Shown: positions 1-5,629 of the stretch, in pieces
How the letters are laid out: every line of letters starts with the position of its first letter
How positions within the stretch are numbered: position 1 is the first letter of the stretch
DNA from: Candidatus Cloacimonadota bacterium
Lineage (GTDB): Bacteria > Cloacimonadota > Cloacimonadia > Cloacimonadales > JAIOQZ01
Reading direction: 5' to 3'
DNA: 6,986 bases
Assembly: GCA_021106755.1 (NCBI GenBank)
Contig: JAIOTM010000091.1
Span: forward strand, 1 to 6,986
Program-made: the position numbers and the translations under genes
Notes under the pieces: model-generated
Told to the model about the DNA's origin: nothing
The model's input: the letters and a program-made list of their open reading frames with translations, nothing else
The model's database searches: none

Positions 1-1710
1 CGCATTATTCATGTAGAATATATGTCTGTCTGGCAGTGACATTGAGACCATATCAGTAGTTTGTTCAAGGATAATATTCAGACGTTCTCTTTCTGCCTCA
101 TTTCTCTTTTTTTCCGTAACATCCCGAAATACCAGCACAACACCGTTAATCTTTCCGTCTGCTCCTTTTATTGGTGCTGCGGAATCAGCGATATGATATT
201 CCGTACCATTTGTGGAAATAAGCACTGTATGGTTAGCAAGGTCAATAATCTCGCCTGAATGAATAACTTTTTCTACAGGATTTTCACAAGTGGCACGAGT
301 TTTAACATTAATTATATTGAAAACCTTTAGTAACGTTTTCCCGACAGCCATTTTCTGGTTCCATCCGGTAAGCTTCTCAGCAACCGGATTAATTCTGGTA
401 ATATTTCCTTTGATGTCAGTAACAATCACAGCATCACCAATGGAATTAAGAGTAATACGAAGGTCTTCCTCGCGGCGGCGCAGATTGTTTTCTACTTTCC
501 GGGTTCGAACAAGCCAGTATGTTACACTAAACAAAGCGATGAGTAGCAGGCAGAAAATTACAATTGTATTCCAGATAAGTGTCTTGTTCTGATAATAAAG
601 AGAGATAGGTTGATTAATTATCTCACTTCCTTCGGGAAGTATCTGGGCTGGAATGTGATAACGCTTTAGTTGCTCAAAGTCGAAACGCAATTTGGTAGGC
701 GTTTCGAAGCGTACTGGAATTTCATCAGCTTTCTTGCCCGAAAGAATCTCTAAGGCTTTTTCTGCTGCTGTTGCCCCCTGGTCATAACCGCTGACCAGAA
801 TCCCGCCAACAATACCGAGTCCGAGATTAAAGTCCCAGGTACTATAAACAGGTACAGAAGAATTATCGCAAACCATTCTGGTTCCCTGATCATATTCGAA
901 AAAGGTTCCTCTGTTATCGCGAAAGAAAGAGTTGATAAGCACTATTGTTTCTGAGTCGAGATTCCGAACGTAGTTAATCAATTCCGGGGCACTTATGTCG
1001 TAGAGTAATTCCAGTTTCGGGTCAGAAGTATCGCAGTAAGGGATTAGCTTCATCACCTCTTCCTGAATCCGCTTACCTGAAGTAGTGTTGTCTGTGATAA
1101 TGACAATTCTGCGGCAATTGGGATGAATCCGCTTTATCAAGGTCAGATTGCCTTTGATGTCACCTTGCTCGTTCACACCAGTTGCGTTGCTGATTCCTTC
1201 CAAATCTTGTTCCTGAAGATAGTTTATTCCACAAAAAACAAGAGGCGTATTCCCATAAATTTCTCTTCCATGCTCACAAAAGTAGTTGAACGCGTTGTTA
1301 TCTGAGACAATAATAACATCGTGACTATCTTTACGATATTTCAGACTCAGCAGTTTGGTCAGATGCTCCAGATATACTGGATTGAATTGCCGTTTAGTAT
1401 CCATATACTCTATGTATAGATCGACACCGCTCTCGGATAGAGTCTCCTCTACTCCCCGTGTAATCTCATCCGACCATAATAGTCCTTTGTGATAAGAATT
1501 CAGCATCAATATTCGTTTTGGTTCATTTTCAGAACTTATTTCCGCTGAAAGGATATTTCCGGTAAACATCATCAAAAGTAAACAGCATATAAGTAAGGCT
1601 TTAGTTGGAAAACTGAAAAAAGACCTACAGGTGTTTCCCTTCTTCATAATGTTCCATAACGCAATTCTGTAATGGGCTTGAATCAAGACACTCATTGATA
1701 GTGCTTTCAA
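1..1710 (-). CDS. Membrane sensor protein, ABC substrate-binding-like sensor plus PAS domains (partial, C-terminus off window)
   Basis: The frame is open from the start to base 1, giving 570 codons with the C-terminus beyond the left edge. Counting from the internal ATG at 1647, residues 15-36 are a hydrophobic signal/anchor helix. Residues 44-335 resemble the ABC transporter substrate-binding family (PF04392 type), beginning PKRILMLNSYHKG and ending with GIVGGILVSGYDQG..AAEKALEILSG. Residues 357-380 are a second membrane helix. Residues 395-515 are a PAS domain (SIGDAVIVTDIKGNITRIN, then VVLVFRDVTEKK), and a second PAS begins near 522. The expected topology is a periplasmic ligand sensor flanked by helices with cytoplasmic PAS modules. 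The missing output could be a histidine kinase, GGDEF, HD-GYP or other domain and cannot be named from here. Start choice: a TTG at 1710 has AAAAGGAG six bases upstream and lies in frame; the ATG at 1695 and the ATG at 1647 have no comparable ribosome site. The TTG start would add 21 residues to the 1647 version. The fold and topology are confident, the ligand is unknown. Confidence 0.88.
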   Translation of the reverse strand, partial: MKALSMSVLIQAHYRIALWNIMKKGNTCRSFFSFPTKALLICCLLLMMFTGNILSAEISSENEPKRILMLNSYHKGLLWSDEITRGVEETLSESGVDLYIEYMDTKRQFNPVYLEHLTKLLSLKYRKDSHDVIIVSDNNAFNYFCEHGREIYGNTPLVFCGINYLQEQDLEGISNATGVNEQGDIKGNLTLIKRIHPNCRRIVIITDNTTSGKRIQEEVMKLIPYCDTSDPKLELLYDISAPELINYVRNLDSETIVLINSFFRDNRGTFFEYDQGTRMVCDNSSVPVYSTWDFNLGLGIVGGILVSGYDQGATAAEKALEILSGKKADEIPVRFETPTKLRFDFEQLKRYHIPAQILPEGSEIINQPISLYYQNKTLIWNTIVIFCLLLIALFSVTYWLVRTRKVENNLRRREEDLRITLNSIGDAVIVTDIKGNITRINPVAEKLTGWNQKMAVGKTLLKVFNIINVKTRATCENPVEKVIHSGEIIDLANHTVLISTNGTEYHIADSAAPIKGADGKINGVVLVFRDVTEKKRNEAERERLNIILEQTTDMVSMSLPDRHIFYMNNA

Positions 1711-1716
1711 ATTCAA

Positions 1717-1724
1717 CTCCTTTT
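1717..1724 (-). promoter_or_regulatory. Ribosome binding site deciding a TTG start
   Basis: The minus strand reads AAAAGGAG here, followed by TTGAAT and then TTG at 1710-1708, which is in frame with the sensor gene. It is the only strong Shine-Dalgarno sequence near that gene's start, and an in-frame TAA sits just upstream, so the frame cannot extend further. It is seen directly; that the TTG initiates is inference. Confidence 0.6.
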
Positions 1725-1927
1725 ATATCGTAATTGAAAGAGAGGTGGGACGATTTTGGGTTGCCGATAAAAGACATTCTCACCTTTGCTTTGATTGTAT
1801 TCAGGTGAAAAGCTGTCTTCTCTTCCGAGCATCTCAATACCTATAGGGGTGCAACATTGGGAGTTCCAAGCAATCTTAATCCTATGAAAACTTATTTTTT
1901 GATTTCCAGAATAATACAAGGGACAAA

Positions 1928-1955
1928 TTTATAGAAAGCTCTATGAGCTTGTCAA
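1928..1955 (-). promoter_or_regulatory. Sigma70-type promoter with palindrome in its spacer
   Basis: On the minus strand a perfect -35 TTGACA (1955-1950) is followed by a 16-bp spacer and TATAAA (1933-1928), one mismatch from TATAAT. It points toward the sensor gene. The spacer is almost filled by an inverted repeat, AAGCTC-TAT-GAGCTT (1936-1950), which touches the last base of the -35. A palindrome placed between the two hexamers is where a repressor or a MerR-type activator would bind. The hexamers and palindrome are seen directly; operator function is inferred. Confidence 0.65.
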
Positions 1956-2120
1956 ATTTTTTTACACTATAAGGAGATACATTGTGATTTCTATTGTCTC
2001 ATTCATTTACAACATAAATTTCTTCGAGATGCATTTGTTTACTCTTCAATTGATTTGAACCCACATTCTACAGCAGGGCAAGCACTTAATTTGCAACAGT
2101 ATGGAAGCTCCCTGAGCAAT

Positions 2121-2900
2121 CTATTTCAGAAGAGTACCGCCATCAATAACGATATCTGTCCCGGTAATGAATCTAGCCTGATCAGAGAGAAGAAAAATTG
2201 CCATTCTGGAAACGTCTATAGGCTCACCGAGACCTAATAATGATCCTGCAAGCACTCGTTGCTTCTCTTCTTCATCAATTTGCCCCAGGTATTCATCAAG
2301 GATATCGGTACGTATAAATCCCGGTGAAATACAATTGCATCGTACTTTTTTCTTTGCTAACTCCAGAGCAATCACTTTCATACCACTAACTAAGGCACTT
2401 TTTGAAGCCGCGTAGGCAATTGTGCCAGGTTCAGGATGAATTGCCCTGATTGAAGAAATAAAGATAAAGCTTGCTCCGGTAGGGCTTAAACATCCTGGCT
2501 TTGATATTTGTCGGGCAATTTCAAACGCGGATATCGTGTTGACTTTGTGAAGAACAAGCATATCTTCCGGTGAAACAGCCTGAAAAGGCATTGTGTCAGC
2601 GGCACCTGCACTGTGGATGAAACCATGTACATGCCCAACCTTTTTAACGATGTCTTTTATCGCGACATTAATGTCTTCGCAATTACTAAGGTCATAAGGA
2701 AATACGAGATGATTGCCGTCTTCAAGCATCGAACGGGTTTCTAATAGCTTATCAACTGAACGGGCAATTAATACAACGCAAGCTCCCGCCTTACTGCAAT
2801 CAATAGCACATTGTCTTCCTATACCGGCAGAAGCACCCGTGATAATAATCGTTTTTTGCTCCAATGAGTTAGATAATTGCTTGCTTAATGGTAGATTCAT
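2121..2900 (-). CDS. FabG-like short-chain dehydrogenase/reductase
   Basis: This 259-residue protein has the usual length of a classical SDR, a cytosolic NAD(P)(H)-dependent oxidoreductase. The nucleotide-binding motif TGASAGIG is at 21-28, followed by an acidic/basic switch region at ARS (46-48). HSAGA (96-100) replaces the usual NNAG. The catalytic tetrad is visible: Asn121, Ser150 (in FISSIRA), Tyr163 and Lys167 (YAASK). ISPGFIRTD (191-199) and the C-terminal FITGTDIVIDGG are typical of the FabG branch. The start ATG has AAGGG eight bases upstream. It is the last gene of the ketoacyl synthase/ACP/reductase unit, 57 bases after the ACP stop. The context suggests that it reduces a 3-ketoacyl thioester on the neighbouring ACP to the 3-hydroxyacyl form. 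The family is certain; the substrate is inferred from neighbours, and another hydroxy/keto substrate remains possible. Confidence 0.93.
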   Translation of the reverse strand: MNLPLSKQLSNSLEQKTIIITGASAGIGRQCAIDCSKAGACVVLIARSVDKLLETRSMLEDGNHLVFPYDLSNCEDINVAIKDIVKKVGHVHGFIHSAGAADTMPFQAVSPEDMLVLHKVNTISAFEIARQISKPGCLSPTGASFIFISSIRAIHPEPGTIAYAASKSALVSGMKVIALELAKKKVRCNCISPGFIRTDILDEYLGQIDEEEKQRVLAGSLLGLGEPIDVSRMAIFLLSDQARFITGTDIVIDGGTLLK

Positions 2901-2957
2901 TCAATTAACCCTTTTTTGTTACGTAGGTTATAAATCAGACCTAGCTTGTGACAAATG

Positions 2958-3170
2958 CTATTGAACTTTCTTGAAAAGGTCAGCGACAGTATTCATTGAG
3001 TCGAAATCTTTTCGAGGTACTGTGATTTTATAGGATTTCTTGAAAAAAGCGAGTAGCGCAAGAACAGAGAGTGAGTCCCATTCCGGTAAATCACGGAATT
3101 TGGTGCTATCCTTCAGCATTGATGCTTCAACAGATAGTACATCCGCGAGTTGTTCGATAAATTTTTCCAT
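2958..3170 (-). CDS. Acyl carrier protein (specialised type)
   Basis: This small 70-residue protein carries the phosphopantetheine attachment motif DSL at 32-34, so Ser33 should take the 4'-phosphopantetheine arm. The preceding Glu-Trp (EWDSL) and following hydrophobic helix (SVLALLAFF), then YKITVP and a final TVADLF helix, match the four-helix ACP fold. The EWDSL form is commoner in dedicated carriers (DltC-like, glycan-locus and polyketide-type ACPs) than in the housekeeping AcpP, which usually has GADSL. An AAAAAGGA ribosome site lies eight bases before the ATG. The gene starts 24 bases after the repaired end of the ketoacyl synthase gene, so the two are co-transcribed. The likely job is to carry the intermediate made by the synthase and reduced by the SDR. 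The ACP call is strong; the specialised role is inference. Confidence 0.92.
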   Translation of the reverse strand: MEKFIEQLADVLSVEASMLKDSTKFRDLPEWDSLSVLALLAFFKKSYKITVPRKDFDSMNTVADLFKKVQ

Positions 3171-3194
3171 GTTAATTTCCTTTTTATGTTTTTA

Positions 3195-4171
3195 TTAAAA
3201 TTCGAGTATGGCGGCACCCCAGGAGTATCCAACTCCGAATCCTACAATAAGTATTGTGCTTCCCTTATAAGCTGGTCACGCTCAATCATATTAGCAAGAA
3301 CGATTGGAATTGTGGATGATACTGTGTTGCCATACATCTCCATATCATTTATAAATTTATCCTGAGGTATTTCTATAAGGCTACATAGCGTATCTAAAAT
3401 AAATTTGTTGGCTTGATGAAAAACGAAGTAATCTATATCGTCAATAGTCATCTCAGCTTTAGATAAAACTTCTGAAACCAGTTCTGGAACCACATCCATT
3501 GTAAAATTTAATATCTCAGGACCATCCATGTATAACTGTCTTACATCTCCAGTAGCTTTTTCTCCGCCATTTGCCCAGTCACGAAAAGCCCCCGCCGGGT
3601 TGATAAGATTCTGGTAACCGCCACCATCTGTTCCAAGTACAAAAGCGCGCATGGATTCTCGCTCCGAAGTACTTATAAGCGTAGCTGTAGCCCCATCTCC
3701 AAAGATGGTTCTGTTACTCTTGTCACTCGGACTAAGGTGTTTTGAATAAGTCTCTGATGTTACAAGAAGCACTTTTTCTGACACTCCTGAAGAGATGAAA
3801 CCTTTAGCGATAGCCAAGCCATATACATAGCCAGAACAACCAAGATTGATATCGAACGCACCACAATGTGTTGGCAATCCTAACTTATCCTGTAAGATAC
3901 ATGCCCCGGAGGGAAGATAATACTCAGGGCTTTGAGTGCATAGTATAAACATATCAATAGTTGATTTGTCAATTTGTGCCAGCAATTTTTCCGCAACTTC
4001 AAAAGCCATATCAAGAGCCGTTTCATCTGCTCCGGCAATGTGTCGTTGCCGGATTCCAAGTTTCTGAAATACCTTTGAGGAGATGTATTCAGGAAAGAGA
4101 GCCTCTATCTCTTCATTGTCTAATACTGTTGCAGGAAGGTAATATGTGATTTTCTGTATTTCGCTTCCCAT
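3195..4171 (-). CDS. fabH: 3-oxoacyl-ACP synthase III (KASIII, FabH-like) with a C-terminal -1 frameshift
   Basis: KASIII enzymes condense an acyl-CoA, often acetyl-CoA, with malonyl-ACP to give a 3-ketoacyl-ACP. The thiolase-fold catalytic triad is complete: Cys112 (NLGCSGYVYGLA), His252 (FVFHQAN) and Asn282 (YGNTVSSTIPI), numbered from the ATG at 4171. That start has GGAG five bases upstream; an ATG 21 bases earlier does not. Cys112 is also the E. coli FabH number. The first frame stops at 3242 with a non-native tail (REAQYLL). One base back, the adjacent frame encodes KGSTILIVGFGVGYSWGA and ends at TAA 3195, which is the canonical FabH C-terminus. Repairing one base, for instance AA to AAA near 3265, restores about 325 residues, the normal family length. 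A stop in the second frame a few codons upstream limits the shift to a short interval. The gene heads the KASIII-ACP-SDR unit. Whether the frameshift is a true mutation or a homopolymer error cannot be told from the sequence. Confidence 0.9.
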
Positions 4172-4192
4172 TGTTACTCCTTCAATTAGCAT

Positions 4193-4379
4193 ATCTTTTC
4201 AATTGAATTCAGAAGTAATACATGTCAAGTAAAAAGCACGGAAGTCTTGGAGAGTAAAGCCGATTGTTCAACCCATTAAGTGCTGGTTCACATCTTTCAT
4301 TTTATTCACTCTTATCCTTATATGGTAAAAAGATTGAGGTACTCAGCAGTAGTTTGTTATAGAGAGCGAATTGAGTGAC
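4193..4379. other. Intergenic region between MORN gene and KASIII gene
   Basis: This stretch of about 190 bases follows the MORN-repeat gene and precedes the KASIII gene, both on the minus strand. It contains the candidate TTGACA promoter near its left end. A weak hairpin (TGAG-TAC-CTCA on the minus strand, near 4338-4348) is followed after two bases by CTTTTT, but a 4-bp stem is too short to call a terminator. An 11-bp palindrome TGAGTGACTCA (4372-4382) overlaps the MORN stop codon. No gene is seen. Confidence 0.4.
4202..4228 (-). promoter_or_regulatory. Candidate promoter of the KASIII-ACP-SDR unit
   Basis: A perfect TTGACA (4228-4223, minus strand) lies 57 bases before the KASIII start. 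The -10 is weaker: TTCAAT at 4207-4202 with a 15-bp spacer is the best choice. Two overlapping palindromes cover the -10 region: TTCAATTGAA (4198-4207) and TGAATTCA (4204-4211). The -35 is convincing; the exact -10 and any operator role are tentative. Confidence 0.4.
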
Positions 4380-4835
4380 TCAGGATAGGTCAGTTTTCTG
4401 ACCGTTTACATAGTTTTCTGTTTTTTTTATTACGCCTGTTTCGTTATAGGTAATAACTTCCCCATTCAGAAGTCCATTCTTATAATTTTCCACCAGCTTT
4501 GGCTTCCCGTTTTCGTAGTACCAGCGAGTTGTCCCTTCTTGTTTACCGTTAATATAGCACGCTTCTGAGGCTACTTGTCCAGATTCATAAAACCAGCGGG
4601 TTATGCCATCTTCTAAATTGTTTTTGTAGTGGACTTCCTGCCAGATTTTGCTGCTTCGGTAGTATGAGCAGAATAGTCCGTTTCTAATATCATCCTTGAA
4701 GTTCAATTCGGCTTCAAGGACTCCTGTATTGTAGTACCATCGGCATGTACCATTTCGCTTATCGCCAATCAACTGCTCTTCTGAGCGGATGATTCCATTA
4801 TCATAATATGTTTTCCTTAAACTAACTTCACTCAT
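4380..4835 (-). CDS. MORN-variant repeat protein (YwqK-like)
   Basis: The 151-residue protein consists almost wholly of tandem 24-residue repeats at 10-33, 34-57, 58-81, 82-105, 106-129 and a partial sixth at 130-151. The pattern is [YF]Y-x-x-G-x(n)-E-x(2)-Y-x-N-G-x(3)-G-x(3)-W, the MORN_2 variant (PF07661) seen in proteins often annotated as YwqK-family antitoxins. Repeat 3 is degenerate (YYRSSK instead of YYxNGK). There is no signal peptide or membrane segment, so it is probably cytosolic. Start choice: an upstream in-frame GTG at 4841 overlaps the Shine-Dalgarno AGGAG itself, whereas the ATG at 4835 has AGGAG with a five-base spacer and is clearly better. The gene starts 15 bases after the cobO stop, so the two are almost surely co-transcribed. 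The function is unknown; such repeats usually mediate protein or membrane contacts. No partner toxin gene is next to it, so the antitoxin label should not be taken literally. Confidence 0.88.
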   Translation of the reverse strand: MSEVSLRKTYYDNGIIRSEEQLIGDKRNGTCRWYYNTGVLEAELNFKDDIRNGLFCSYYRSSKIWQEVHYKNNLEDGITRWFYESGQVASEACYINGKQEGTTRWYYENGKPKLVENYKNGLLNGEVITYNETGVIKKTENYVNGQKTDLS

Positions 4836-4850
4836 ACACACTCCTGCTGG

Positions 4851-5354
4851 CTAAAACTCAATTCCCTTTCGGGCATTTAAGCCACTATGGTAATAGTGCT
4901 TTACCTCTTTCATCTCTGTCACCAGATCAGCACCATTGATAACCTCTTCTTCCGCGTATCTTCCGGTCATAATCAGTTCGCAGTTTTTCGCGGCTTTCAT
5001 AAGTTGCAATTGTTTATCCAACGAAAGCAAATTCCAGGCAACAGCCACGTTTATTTCATCTACCACAACTAAGTTATAATCACCGCTCTGCACTACTTCC
5101 ATAGCCTTTTTCCATCCTGCTTCAGCTTCAATAATATCAATTTCTGAAGGTGAGTTCGGGTCGATTAATTCGGGAGTACCAAACTGAAATACATCAATGT
5201 CAGGCAGTTTGGACAGTTCCATAATTTCGCCGTACTCATACTTCTTCATAAACTGAACTAAGCAAACTTTCCAGCTACGTCCAAGCGCGCGAAGTATTAA
5301 ACCAAGTGCTGCCGTAGTCTTCCCTTTTCCATTGCCAGTATATATTTGAATCAT
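4851..5354 (-). CDS. cobO: Cob(I)alamin adenosyltransferase, CobO/BtuR type
   Basis: The enzyme transfers the 5'-deoxyadenosyl group of ATP to the cobalt of reduced corrinoid, making adenosylcobalamin or its precursor in the cytosol. Numbered from the ATG at 5354 (167 residues), the inverted P-loop region TGNGKGKTTAALGL is at 6-19, the Walker B-like VVVDEIN at 96-102, ELIMTGRYA at 126-134, and the family C-terminus ADLVTEM..KHYYHSGLNARKGIEF at 142-167. The length and all diagnostic blocks match CobO/CobP/BtuR. Start choice: an in-frame ATG at 5369 has no ribosome site and would sit about four bases from the predicted transcription start. The ATG at 5354 has AGGA seven bases upstream, and family members typically begin just before IQIYTGNGKGKTT. 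It is followed after 15 bases by the MORN-repeat gene. No other corrinoid gene and no room for a cobalamin riboswitch are seen; the enzyme may serve salvage. Confidence 0.95.
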   Translation of the reverse strand: MIQIYTGNGKGKTTAALGLILRALGRSWKVCLVQFMKKYEYGEIMELSKLPDIDVFQFGTPELIDPNSPSEIDIIEAEAGWKKAMEVVQSGDYNLVVVDEINVAVAWNLLSLDKQLQLMKAAKNCELIMTGRYAEEEVINGADLVTEMKEVKHYYHSGLNARKGIEF

Positions 5355-5379
5355 TCCCTTATCCTGCATAGTTAGAAAT

Positions 5380-5407
5380 AAGATACAGCTTCAGCCCTGT
5401 ATGTCAA
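5380..5407 (-). promoter_or_regulatory. Promoter of the cobO-MORN unit with embedded inverted repeat
   Basis: On the minus strand a perfect TTGACA (5407-5402) is followed by a 16-bp spacer and TATCTT (5385-5380), four of six matches to the -10 consensus. Transcription should begin near 5373, giving a leader of about 20 nt that includes the AGGA ribosome site of the 5354 start. An inverted repeat, ATACAG-N8-CTGTAT (5383-5402), covers the spacer and parts of both hexamers, the expected position of a repressor site. Sequence elements are seen; regulation is inferred. Confidence 0.6.
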
Positions 5408-5470
5408 AAAAAATTGAGTGAGATTTGAGAATTATCGAATTTGTAAAAAAGAGTGGACTCAAGCATGGAA

Positions 5471-5497
5471 TTGACATTTTTACGGAATTTATAAAAT
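5471..5497 (+). promoter_or_regulatory. Candidate promoter of the C10 peptidase gene
   Basis: TTGACA (5471-5476) and TAAAAT (5492-5497) are separated by 15 bases, slightly short of the ideal 17. If used, it leaves a leader of about 125 nt before the GTG start at 5630. The surroundings are very AT-rich, so chance matches are likely; the perfect -35 is the main support. I saw no terminator or known riboswitch in the leader. Confidence 0.4.
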
Positions 5498-5619
5498 TTA
5501 GTAGCTTTTCCCTTTTTTCTATGGATGAAACAAAGCACTGTTCGGTGATATATCAGTAAAAGAAAAAAAACTTGCTATGCAACCAGCTCCGCGTAATCTG
5601 TCGATAAGACTGAAATAAT

Positions 5620-5625
5620 AGGGGG
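5620..5625 (+). promoter_or_regulatory. Ribosome binding site for a GTG start
   Basis: AGGGGG lies four bases before GTG 5630. An ATG at 5628 overlaps it but reads ATG-TGA and so cannot start a gene; the GTG frame is the one that encodes the signal peptide. This settles the start of the peptidase gene. Confidence 0.7.
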
Positions 5626-5629
5626 AAAT

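Larger units (their letters stand above)
1711..2120. other. Noncoding stretch between the sensor gene and the reductase gene
   Basis: No convincing protein gene lies in these 410 bases. The right part is the downstream flank of the reductase gene, and I see no hairpin followed by a T-run that would make a clear terminator. The middle holds a minus-strand promoter (1928-1955). From its predicted transcription start near 1921 there is a leader of about 210 nt before the sensor gene's TTG start. The minus-strand open frames within the leader (for example 1713-1919 and 1625-1837) match no family I know, lack good ribosome sites, and the second overlaps the start of the sensor gene. I could not assign the leader to a known riboswitch class. 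Confidence 0.55.
5370..5629. other. Divergent intergenic region between cobO and the peptidase gene
   Basis: This AT-rich region separates two divergent transcription units and carries one TTGACA element facing each way (5407-5402 on the minus strand, 5471-5476 on the plus strand). The 64 bases between the two -35 boxes contain several A/T runs but no repeat or gene that I can support. The part between 5500 and 5619 shows nothing recognisable apart from the ribosome site at its end. Confidence 0.5.

Noticed and set aside
1625..1919. Two overlapping minus-strand open frames of 68-70 codons upstream of the sensor gene.
   Set aside because: They match no known family, lack good ribosome sites, one starts with TTG within a few bases of the predicted transcription start, and the other overlaps the sensor gene start.
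2045..2120. tRNA-like words on the minus strand (GCTCAGGGAGC, then GGGTTCAAATC).
   Set aside because: The D-arm-like and T-loop-like pieces are too far apart for a normal tRNA. The T-stem, anticodon stem and acceptor stem do not pair, and no CCA end is seen.
2924..2943. Inverted repeat TAGGT-N10-ACCTA in the ACP-reductase gap.
   Set aside because: A 5-bp AT-rich stem with a 10-base loop and no following T-run is too weak to call a terminator or control element.
3242..3275. Programmed -1 ribosomal frameshift in the KASIII gene.
   Set aside because: No standard slippery heptamer or upstream Shine-Dalgarno-like stimulator was seen at the shift site; a simple indel explains it better, though it is not excluded.
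4388..4403. Perfect hairpin GGTCAG-TTTT-CTGACC at the end of the MORN gene, as a possible terminator.
   Set aside because: It lies within the coding region and no T-run follows it in either direction.
4380..4835. MORN-repeat protein as the antitoxin of a toxin-antitoxin pair.
   Set aside because: The YwqK-like label is only a database name for this repeat type; the neighbour is a metabolic enzyme and no toxin-like gene adjoins.
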